Origin: a virus
DNA: 21,744 nucleotides
Virus record (IMG/VR): IMGVR_UViG_3300024518_002918
Span: 1 to 21,744 of that record
Direction: 5' to 3' (one strand)
Below are positions 14,193-20,830 of this stretch, in pieces. Made by a program: the position numbers and the translations under genes. The notes beneath the pieces were generated by a model. The model had not been told where the DNA came from. It made no database searches and saw only the letters and a list, made by a program, of their open reading frames with translations. The first letter of the stretch is position 1; each line of letters opens with the position of its first letter.

Positions 14193-16456
14193 AGTCCTTC
14201 AAGTAGATCATCAAGTTCATCTACATCCTTCGCAAAGTCCCTCTTCTCCTTATTCACTTCCTGCCGTTCCTTTCGCACATCCTTCAAGACTTCTTTTGCT
14301 TCTTTGACTTCATTGATTATAGCGTTCTCAGCTTCTGTTCGAATAACGAGTTCGTAAATACAAGCACAATTCACATGTGCGTTTCCAGCCTCAAGATCGG
14401 TATAGTTCACATCCAATACTTGCTTGCTATCGCCCTTGCCAACAACAACCGTATCCCCAAGGTTTCTAAAGTTGCTATCAAATGGAACCTCACCCTCGGC
14501 TTCTAAGGAAAGACAGAAGTCACATGGATCATCAGAGCGCGTTACCCATCGCTTAAAGGCACGGCTCTCTAAACCGTTCTGGCTGATGAACTGACGATCT
14601 GCATCAAACTGCGCCATGGTAAATGCACGATTCGTTTCAGTACGTGCTATCGCTTTAGCCCTGTTCTCAGAGATCTTCGTACCGAACGATTCCGTGATCT
14701 TTCCTTGAATCTCAACAACAGATAGGCCTTGTTTCGCACCATCTCGTGCCACTTGTAATACATCGCTTACAACAGTATCGACGTGAGACTTGGCGGTCTT
14801 CTCAGAGATCTTGTTAATAAAAGCGTTTGAGTTCTTATCAATCTTGTACTGACCTGGAAGTGTAAACGTGCTGATCCTCTTGTTAATCACGTTCTGTCCT
14901 TCTAGGAAGAATACGACTCCATAGAATTCGATTAATACCGTCTTGAGTTCCCTCTCTACGCGCTCCTGCTCTGTAGCTGTGACAAGGTCATCTTCCTGTA
15001 ATTGATTATCGATCTTCTTTGGCAACCGATCTATAGCAGCAATAACGAGCTGCTCCTCAGCCTTAATAATGGCGTTTTGTAATGCACCCTGCTGCTCTTG
15101 TACAAGACCCTGTTTCTCCTCTGCCTTCTCTTCTTCGAACTGATTCAATGTAAAAGATTCTTCTGTAAGGTCTTCTTCTAGCTCCTCGGGTTCTTCGGAT
15201 TCTTCGTCTTCATCTTCTGGTGGTGGTATAATCGGCTCTGGTAATTCAGGCTCACCGATTGCATCAATATCTAACGTACCGTTAACATACCCAGCCGCTG
15301 TATCTTCGTCATAACCAAGACGGATCATTTCAATGAAAAGCTCTAGCTCACTTGCACGCACATCGTTTGCAAGCTTGTCTCCAGCATGGTCAACAGGCAG
15401 TGGGTTATCAACAACAATAACAGCTTGATTGCTTTCAAAATCTTTAGGATAGAAATTCTTATAATCCTGGTTTAGGGCATCTGTGATAAGAGTGATACGC
15501 GGCAAGATATGATCTTCAATACTGAGTTGCTTCTGTACACCAGCAGTATCTCGTGTTGTACCAGATTGCTCGATATTCATCGTTGTCTTGGAAACACCCA
15601 TGACAGAGAATAGCGTATCGCGGTTCACTTCATTCACATCCTTCAACGCAGACTTCGATAGTTCAACACCCATACTTTGATATTTGATTGAGTTAGCTCC
15701 GTTACCGAATACCACCTCACCCTTGGTGTGTCCCTTAACTCGATCTGTAAAGTTTGTGAATTCTTCGTCAGGTAGGATAACGTCAGTCGATAGAATACCA
15801 GGTGAGTTGATATTATGCTTCAACGAATGACGTGTATGATCGTTAGCCGTCTTCAATGTGAACTGACTCTCTCTCGCAGCATCCGTTAATGAATACGAAC
15901 TATTTTCATCAAAAGGGTTAAGCTCACGCATCTCGATAATCATCTCTTTCGGTATCTCTCGGATTTGACCATTACGCGATTCGATATATCCTGCAACTTC
16001 AAATGTACTCTTATCGATAACACGCTTTACATCGAAAGGGTTTAAGAGTTTGAATTCTGTCACATTGCCGATACGTTCACCTTCAACTGCGCGTACTACC
16101 ATAAGATAATACACACCTTCGAGATCCATGTATGTTGATATATCGTTCCAAAATTGTGTGTCTGTGAATGTAGAGGAGTCTTCAATCACTTCGAGATACG
16201 GGTGTACAAAACCTTCTATCTCAGAGACAGTTCGTATATTCTCGGTTGCTGTCTTCTTGACCTTATTAGCACGATTCCGAATAGCAGCATATGAATAGCC
16301 AGTATAGAAATCTTCGTCCTTCATATTGATCTGCGTCCAGTCGGCAGTCATCATTTTGTTGCCGTGCTTCAAAAACTGTCTTGGCAGAGACATAGTGTTT
16401 TTCGCTGGAGACACAATACCTGCGATTCTACTACGGAGGTTATCTATCGTACTCAT
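14189..16456 (-). CDS. Portal protein fused to MuF-type minor head domain
   Basis: The 755-aa product joins two head proteins. Residues 1-395 resemble HK97-type portals, which form the 12-subunit ring for DNA entry and exit: 'YTGYSYAAIRNRANKVKKTA' near 51-70, 'KLLNPFDVKRV' at 136-146 and 'RDTLFSVMGVSKTTMNIEQSG' at 279-299. Residues 400-450 are an acidic, Pro/Glu-rich linker. Residues about 470-705 carry a Mu gpF-like domain: 'RAKAIARTETNRAFTMAQFD', then Cys645 and Cys648 in 'DPCDFC', then 'HVNCAC' with Cys697 and Cys699. The last 50 residues are a charged coiled coil. MuF proteins are usually separate genes next to the portal and enter the head in small numbers. The start overlaps the terminase stop as TAATG. 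No toxin domain follows MuF. Confidence 0.9.
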   Translation of the reverse strand: MSTIDNLRSRIAGIVSPAKNTMSLPRQFLKHGNKMMTADWTQINMKDEDFYTGYSYAAIRNRANKVKKTATENIRTVSEIEGFVHPYLEVIEDSSTFTDTQFWNDISTYMDLEGVYYLMVVRAVEGERIGNVTEFKLLNPFDVKRVIDKSTFEVAGYIESRNGQIREIPKEMIIEMRELNPFDENSSYSLTDAARESQFTLKTANDHTRHSLKHNINSPGILSTDVILPDEEFTNFTDRVKGHTKGEVVFGNGANSIKYQSMGVELSKSALKDVNEVNRDTLFSVMGVSKTTMNIEQSGTTRDTAGVQKQLSIEDHILPRITLITDALNQDYKNFYPKDFESNQAVIVVDNPLPVDHAGDKLANDVRASELELFIEMIRLGYDEDTAAGYVNGTLDIDAIGEPELPEPIIPPPEDEDEESEEPEELEEDLTEESFTLNQFEEEKAEEKQGLVQEQQGALQNAIIKAEEQLVIAAIDRLPKKIDNQLQEDDLVTATEQERVERELKTVLIEFYGVVFFLEGQNVINKRISTFTLPGQYKIDKNSNAFINKISEKTAKSHVDTVVSDVLQVARDGAKQGLSVVEIQGKITESFGTKISENRAKAIARTETNRAFTMAQFDADRQFISQNGLESRAFKRWVTRSDDPCDFCLSLEAEGEVPFDSNFRNLGDTVVVGKGDSKQVLDVNYTDLEAGNAHVNCACIYELVIRTEAENAIINEVKEAKEVLKDVRKERQEVNKEKRDFAKDVDELDDLLEGL

Positions 16457-17862
16457 TAAAATATGATCCTTTTTGAATTCCGCCGTGGGTCTGCATTACC
16501 TTGGGCGCACCAATATGCTATATAGCAGCTTTCAGCGTAGTCCGGGCTTACACCCAAAACTTCTTTTATCAATTGTTTTGATTTTACCATAATCGTACGC
16601 TCTTCGGTAGTATACTCATGCGCCATTAACTGTTCACGCAATTTATCCATTGTTTCAAGACGAGAATATAATTTGAATTCGCCCTTGTCCATGGCTTGGC
16701 TCATCCCATAGATTGCCTCACCACGGAGATTCTTAAAGCTTCCTTCAGATCGTCCACCTGCAATAAATCCTCGTGCATACCATCCCTTAGATCGTAGGAA
16801 ATCTCTTGTAGATACACCCACACCAATCGCATCAATCGCAATCCTATCTGCGTCCTTCGGCTCGAAGCCATTCTGTTGTGCATACTTAATAATCTCTAAA
16901 GCAATCTGATCGCCAATAGCCTCAGTCTTGTCTACCTTAATCTGTCTTTGTTCAGTGACGATATTATTTTCTACCATGGTCATTACAGTGTGGTCGCTAC
17001 CAGTATCTGCTATATCAGCCCCAATGTATTTCTCACCAGCTTCAATCTTATCAACGAATGATCGATCTATGAGAGAAGGCTTATAGAGCATTGCATCAGT
17101 ATCTTCGAAATTCCAATCACCTTCAAGTAGTCGCTTTCTCTCAGCATCAGGAAGCTTTCTGAGTACCTCAACATAATTCTTCGGTAGGAAGGGATTGTCT
17201 GTTGCCAGTGATGGAACATAGACTCTATACCCCCTCTTCATCTCACCGTCAACTTCCACATTGCCATACTTCCACTTTTGGCACTCTCCACCGCCGAGTG
17301 CTACATAGGGCTTGTAGTATTCCGTCTTGATATAGTTCTGAGAAGGGTTGCATGTTGAGATGCTTTTGCCAGTTAGCTTCAGCTCACCATTGAGGTATCT
17401 ATTCTTACGAGAGATAAACATATTACGGGCCTTCGCTACAACCTCTCCTACCTCTTCAGCCACAACATGTGTGAAGTTCAAAGAACCCATCGAATCAAAG
17501 TTCGGGTCACTTGGTTGCTTGATAAGGTCGATCAACTGAATGCTCGATCCATTGATGTATGTTATGAGGCCCTTATGCTCCCTGTAAGTAAACTCGCTTT
17601 CAGTAACGCCAAGCATTGGGTGTGCCTCTTTTAAGAGTGTCACAACCGTTGTCTGTTTAAGCCTCGTTAATTCCTTTCGTCCAAGACCGATTCTAATGCC
17701 AGGGTATTCTCTACACTGTAAAATCATCCACAGGCAAACGAGGATACTTTTCCCACCGCCAGCGCCACCGCCAAATAGAATATCGACTACTTGCGGATCA
17801 TTCAGTAGGTTCAGCGCTAGGTTCTGTTTCCTGCTTATCTGAAGGTTCGTCAACGATTTCAA
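16456..17862 (-). CDS. terL: Terminase large subunit
   Basis: This 468-aa enzyme packages DNA into the prohead, combining an ATPase motor with a nuclease. Walker A is GGGAGGGKS (31-39) and Walker B is 'THVVAEEV' (131-138), with Glu136 or Glu137 as candidate catalytic acid. The coupling motif is 'STCNPS' (169-174). The RNase H-like nuclease carries likely metal ligands Asp283 ('IGADIADTGSD'), Asp344 ('IAIDAIGVGV') and Asp441 ('SPDYAESCYIAY'). The length is typical. The start is a TTG at 17862 with a weak site, inside the end of the small-subunit gene (65-base overlap), so translation is probably coupled. No ATG lies nearby, and the frame fits the usual distance to Walker A. It ends in a TAATG overlap with the portal. 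Confidence 0.96.
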   Translation of the reverse strand: MKSLTNLQISRKQNLALNLLNDPQVVDILFGGGAGGGKSILVCLWMILQCREYPGIRIGLGRKELTRLKQTTVVTLLKEAHPMLGVTESEFTYREHKGLITYINGSSIQLIDLIKQPSDPNFDSMGSLNFTHVVAEEVGEVVAKARNMFISRKNRYLNGELKLTGKSISTCNPSQNYIKTEYYKPYVALGGGECQKWKYGNVEVDGEMKRGYRVYVPSLATDNPFLPKNYVEVLRKLPDAERKRLLEGDWNFEDTDAMLYKPSLIDRSFVDKIEAGEKYIGADIADTGSDHTVMTMVENNIVTEQRQIKVDKTEAIGDQIALEIIKYAQQNGFEPKDADRIAIDAIGVGVSTRDFLRSKGWYARGFIAGGRSEGSFKNLRGEAIYGMSQAMDKGEFKLYSRLETMDKLREQLMAHEYTTEERTIMVKSKQLIKEVLGVSPDYAESCYIAYWCAQGNADPRRNSKRIIF

Positions 17863-18190
17863 TCTTTAGTTTATCGCTAGAAAAGAGACCGCCCTTATGA
17901 ATGATTGTATCAGGAGCCTTGCCGTGTGTACGGTCCATAATGTCTTTGAAGTATTGGAAGTTGCCCTTCTTCGCTTCTTCAACTGCCTTTTTCATGACTG
18001 CATTCACAACCTCATCTACACTTGCAAACTCGCCATCGCTATTTTCCGCAATACTCTTAAGCGCCTTATCTAGCTGATTCTTAAAGCTTACTGAGCCTTT
18101 TGGTCGTCCACCACCAGGATTACCTTCTTTGAACAAACCGTTCTCATCAAGGTAGGTTTTCTCTCCGTTTTTTAACGATTCGTCGCTCAT
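17798..18190 (-). CDS. terS: Terminase small subunit (putative)
   Basis: This 130-aa protein precedes the large terminase and overlaps it. Residues 23-32 are GNPGGGRPKG, a DNA-binding-like loop common in DUF5681-type phage proteins next to terminases, followed by helices ('FKNQLDKALKSIAEN', 'NAVMKKAVEEAKKGNFQYFKDIMDR') and the 'HGKAPD' element seen in this group. The C-terminal 25 residues are acidic and Pro-rich; their DNA overlaps the large subunit. The role would be to recognise the packaging site and load the large subunit. The ATG overlaps the zinc-ribbon gene stop as ATGA. Family assignment is good; formal proof as the small subunit rests on context. Confidence 0.85.
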   Translation of the reverse strand: MSDESLKNGEKTYLDENGLFKEGNPGGGRPKGSVSFKNQLDKALKSIAENSDGEFASVDEVVNAVMKKAVEEAKKGNFQYFKDIMDRTHGKAPDTIIHKGGLFSSDKLKIEIVDEPSDKQETEPSAEPTE

Positions 18191-18306
18191 ACCTTCGTCT
18201 CATAACTACCGCACCTTCTGCAAACTCTCCCTTCAGGATCAGCCCCTTCTTTGTGGGTAACCATAAAGTTATTCCCACAGTTCTGGCAATTCACCGTTGT
18301 CCTCAT
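18187..18306 (-). CDS. Zinc-ribbon mini-protein (39 aa)
   Basis: The frame encodes 39 residues with two CxxC knuckles: Cys7/Cys10 in 'NCQNCGNNF' and Cys29/Cys32 in 'RVCRRCGSYE', a classic zinc ribbon. The stop overlaps the small terminase ATG as ATGA, typical of coupled genes. The start overlaps the end of the DUF1360-like gene by 38 bases. An alternative GTG at 18294 has GAGG six bases upstream and would give 35 aa (starting MNCQNCG) with both knuckles kept; this may be the true start. Zinc-ribbon proteins often bind nucleic acid or proteins. Placement suggests a link with packaging or transcription, which is inference. Confidence 0.75.
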   Translation of the reverse strand: MRTTVNCQNCGNNFMVTHKEGADPEGRVCRRCGSYETKV

Positions 18307-18583
18307 CTTTTTCTTGCAGTTGCACATTGTTTAATCTGTCGACCACTTCATTTACTATTATAGCACCAGCTGAGTAGGCCAGCCAATATACGATAAAGTT
18401 CTCTGAGAAGTAAGCAAAAGGGATTGCTACCCATATCGAGAGACACCAGAAGCAGTCAAATGCTTCAGTGTATTTACCTACAGTCTTTCTAACAGTCTCA
18501 AATATATGAAATGGCCCATCCTCAGCATGCAGTAAACTTGTTACTCGCCATATTGCCAATATGATTATGATAAACTCAATCAT
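18269..18583 (-). CDS. DUF1360-like small membrane protein
   Basis: This 104-aa protein matches the layout of DUF1360: an N-terminal hydrophobic helix with 'IWRVTSLL' (11-18), then 'EDGPF' (21-25), a 'VRKTVG' segment, and 'FDCFWCLSIWVA' (42-53) where the CxxC pair leads into a second membrane helix. A third hydrophobic stretch (about 64-80) and an acidic tail follow. The family is found in phages and bacilli; its function is not known. The ATG at 18583 has GGAAGGAG five bases upstream, one of the best SDs in the window. A longer frame to 18625 lacks such a site. It lies between the glycosyltransferase cassette and the terminase genes. Membrane location suggests a host-interaction role, which is inference. 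Confidence 0.85.
   Translation of the reverse strand: MIEFIIIILAIWRVTSLLHAEDGPFHIFETVRKTVGKYTEAFDCFWCLSIWVAIPFAYFSENFIVYWLAYSAGAIIVNEVVDRLNNVQLQEKDEDNGELPELWE
18357..18365 (-). promoter_or_regulatory. Possible extended -10 inside the DUF1360-like gene
   Basis: The minus strand reads TGCTATAAT, a perfect extended -10, about 50 bases before the zinc-ribbon gene and 170 before the small terminase. No convincing -35 is seen, and it lies within coding sequence, so it may be chance. If active it would give the packaging and head genes their own start. Confidence 0.25.
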
Positions 18584-18764
18584 TGATCTCCTTCCTGCCG
18601 ATGTACGTAAAGCTGCATTCAACAATAAATATCTTCATAAGCCAATTCCTAGAACAGGTGTACCTATACCTTTTTATCGCTTCCCCAGTATCGCTCTTAT
18701 AGCCGGTTAGATACTCTATCTTTTCCATTGGTTTCCCACAGCCCTTACAATAAAGTTCGATCAT
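18576..18764 (-). CDS. Small Cys-containing protein, zinc-binding candidate
   Basis: This 62-aa protein has Cys6 and Cys9 in 'YCKGCGKPM', then 'YLTGYKSDTGE' and Cys37 and Cys50. An N-terminal CxxC with two further cysteines is a common design of small phage zinc-binding proteins. The ATG overlaps the stop of the glycosyltransferase gene as ATGA, with AAGGG ten bases upstream. Its end overlaps the DUF1360-like gene by eight bases. The function is unknown; it could bind RNA, DNA or a protein. It is one of three Cys-pair proteins in this part of the operon, which share little sequence beyond the knuckles. Confidence 0.72.
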   Translation of the reverse strand: MIELYCKGCGKPMEKIEYLTGYKSDTGEAIKRYRYTCSRNWLMKIFIVECSFTYIGRKEIND

Positions 18765-19534
18765 TTTGTTTGTACCCTTCTTAGCGTCCAGCCGTTCTTG
18801 CTTAAATCATCCCTTGTAAATTGCACCTGCTCAATGTTTTGTCCCTCGAAAGATACCTCTCCCTTCTTCATAAGATGACGACAATGCACAGAGTTATCCA
18901 CATAGTTGATAAGTCCATTTCTCCGCATGGTTAAGCCATAATCTACGTCTGGGCCAAGAACATCCTCGAATGGCAGGAAATTGTGCCCAATATAGTTTTC
19001 CTTCTTGGTGAGACAGCAATAGAATCCTGCTGCATCTACTTTCTCAACCGTACTCTTCAAGGGTGTACTGACGATCTCATTCACATCATAAACATCATCA
19101 ACTTTCCAGGCTCCTATATGCAGATACCCCCATCGTCCCAACTCCACACCGGATATGAATCCTGCATTGGGGTGACTTACATATGACTGCATCAGCTTTG
19201 ATAAAGCATTGCCTGGCACAATGGTATCATCTTCGATCATGAAGATATAATCACAGGCCTGGATTAAGTCTTTCATCTCATTGTGCACATCAGCGATTCT
19301 TTGTCTGCGTCTTTTAATACTAGACGTGCTTGGTAGGCCTTTTCCTCTAAAGACACAAAGACGGTCTTTGAACTTACTATTCACTGTGTAGTTTCTTACC
19401 TTGTCGAATAGACGATGGTCTGAATCTACATAGGTCAGAAGGTTCGTATCTTTAGGTACCTCAAGGAACTCAAGAGAGGCAAACAATTGTTCTAAGAATG
19501 TTCCACGTGAAACTGGTATGACTATTGTGATCAT
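18761..19534 (-). CDS. Glycosyltransferase, GT-A (GT2-like)
   Basis: This 257-aa protein opens 'MITIVIPVSRG', the first strand of GT-A enzymes. The acidic motif IEDDT (100-104) would bind metal and nucleotide sugar. 'GPDVDYG' (194-200) lies where the acceptor-site acid is expected, and His217 and His220 follow in 'SVHCRHL', as in GT2-like enzymes that end with a metal-binding His. There is no transmembrane helix, so it is probably cytosolic. The natural donor and acceptor cannot be told. It lies in a cassette with two other glycosyltransferases and overlaps genes on both sides as ATGA. It may glycosylate phage proteins, phage DNA or host glycans. The enzyme class is reliable; the target is not. 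Confidence 0.85.
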   Translation of the reverse strand: MITIVIPVSRGTFLEQLFASLEFLEVPKDTNLLTYVDSDHRLFDKVRNYTVNSKFKDRLCVFRGKGLPSTSSIKRRRQRIADVHNEMKDLIQACDYIFMIEDDTIVPGNALSKLMQSYVSHPNAGFISGVELGRWGYLHIGAWKVDDVYDVNEIVSTPLKSTVEKVDAAGFYCCLTKKENYIGHNFLPFEDVLGPDVDYGLTMRRNGLINYVDNSVHCRHLMKKGEVSFEGQNIEQVQFTRDDLSKNGWTLRRVQTK

Positions 19535-19776
19535 TTTTCCAATTCTTTTCGTGCGATCTTTTCTATTGCATTAGTAGACGAAGCAGTGAGGTCTTGGTAA
19601 TAACCGCATCGTTTGCATGTAACAGCATAACGCCTTGATGCAATAATTACGATCTTAATATCAAAGTCTTCATGTTCGCAATCTTCCTGTATGTTGCGAC
19701 GTTCGAGTCTTTTTAATCGTGACTCAATATTCTCTGTATCATCTTGATTAGTCTCACATTTCTTAGAAAACCACAT
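19531..19776 (-). CDS. Small Cys-containing protein with helical N-terminus
   Basis: This 81-aa protein has a charged helix ('NIESRLKRLERRNI') followed by Cys33-x-His35 and Cys54-x2-Cys57 ('TCKRCGYYQDL'). The set Cys-x-His and CxxC fits a zinc ribbon. The ATG at 19776 is chosen for GAGGA seven bases upstream; a GTG at 19788 would add four residues but has no site. It overlaps the next gene as ATGA and lies 13 bases after the GT-B gene. The function is unknown. The pairing of helix and zinc ribbon allows binding to nucleic acid or to a partner enzyme. I have no family name for it. Confidence 0.7.
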   Translation of the reverse strand: MWFSKKCETNQDDTENIESRLKRLERRNIQEDCEHEDFDIKIVIIASRRYAVTCKRCGYYQDLTASSTNAIEKIARKELEK

Positions 19777-19789
19777 GATATTCCTCACA

Positions 19790-20830
19790 TTATTTATTGA
19801 ACAATTCTTCGTACTTCGGTCTTAATACTGTATCGCTAAAGTTATTATACCCTAGATCAAATGCTTCGACCTTCATTTGTTCCATGTCTTGACCTACGAT
19901 CCAATCGATCTTCTCAGCTAAGGCATCAATGTCAGATTGGTAGACATCAATTGATACCCTCGCTACAAACGATTCCTTGAACGTCGCAGGGTATAACCAC
20001 TCTTTAGGCAGTAACTCGTTATTCGGGCTTATATCAGGCATGAATACTGGGAGCCCTGACATCAAAGCTTCGTTCGTTGTAAGGGAAAGACCAGCATAGC
20101 GTCGTGGGAGGATTAACGCATCGAAATCAGCGTACATGTCCTGTGCTTCTTGTGCATTCTCAACACGGTACTTTATGCGATGATCTGTTCTCATGTACTC
20201 ATCTGGCAGGGGCTGTTGAGAACGAATGACAATCTCGTAGTCTGACTGTGACTTTTCCACAGCATTGAGCAGGTCTAGTGTACCATTTCTGTCATTCGCT
20301 GCTAACGTTCCAACGATATGCAGGAACTTCTTGGTACCTTCTCTTTCAAAGTTCTCTTCCCGCGCTTCCTTAAATTCATTCGGGTCAATTGGTGGTGGTA
20401 GATACATGACCTTATCGTCACCAAATCTTTCTTTCATTGTATCCACATGCCAGTAAGAAGGCATCAAGAATTTATACGGCAGTGCAATATTCCTATTGAG
20501 ATGGTCGCAGAATTCGTAGTTGCTTTGTATGTAGACCTTAACCCCCACGCGCTCAGCAATAGACATGAGATTCAGATTCAGCGGGTTTTCACACACAAGC
20601 ACATCAGTTAAACCTTGCATGAATTTCCTAATCTCCATGTTGTTCGGAAACCCTTTTACAAGGTAGCCATCAAAGCCATCATACCAATCAAAGTGCTGTT
20701 CCTTATTCTTCGAGAAGCCAGATGAATCGATCGCAAGGATACGATCTGGTTTTAACATGTACGTCAGACGACGCGTTTGCGCACCGAGTCCACTATTATT
20801 CGCGAATACGATTAGTCCGAGTTTTACCAT
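19790..20830 (-). CDS. Glycosyltransferase, GT-B fold (GT4-like)
   Basis: This 346-aa enzyme has an N-terminal 'LIVFANNSGLGAQTRRL' with the Gly-rich loop typical of GT-B acceptors. In the C-terminal half, 'FLHIVGTLAANDRNG' and 'GLSLTTNEALMSGLPV' (247-262) form the donor-binding region; the latter is the GT4 signature with Glu254. It is about the usual length for the fold. No membrane segment is seen. It would transfer a sugar from an activated nucleotide donor to an unknown acceptor. It overlaps the upstream glycosyltransferase by seven bases and is followed by a small Cys-pair protein. As in the other enzymes of this cassette, the target might be virion proteins, DNA or cell-surface glycans. 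Confidence 0.88.
   Translation of the reverse strand: MVKLGLIVFANNSGLGAQTRRLTYMLKPDRILAIDSSGFSKNKEQHFDWYDGFDGYLVKGFPNNMEIRKFMQGLTDVLVCENPLNLNLMSIAERVGVKVYIQSNYEFCDHLNRNIALPYKFLMPSYWHVDTMKERFGDDKVMYLPPPIDPNEFKEAREENFEREGTKKFLHIVGTLAANDRNGTLDLLNAVEKSQSDYEIVIRSQQPLPDEYMRTDHRIKYRVENAQEAQDMYADFDALILPRRYAGLSLTTNEALMSGLPVFMPDISPNNELLPKEWLYPATFKESFVARVSIDVYQSDIDALAEKIDWIVGQDMEQMKVEAFDLGYNNFSDTVLRPKYEELFNK

Noticed and set aside
14189-14340. Toxin domain after the MuF domain
   Set aside because: MuF proteins can carry C-terminal toxins, but only a 50-residue charged coiled coil follows here, with no catalytic motif.
15212-15230. Plus-strand TATAAT within the portal gene as an antisense promoter
   Set aside because: No -35, no plus-strand gene downstream; likely a by-product of the Pro/Glu codons of the linker.
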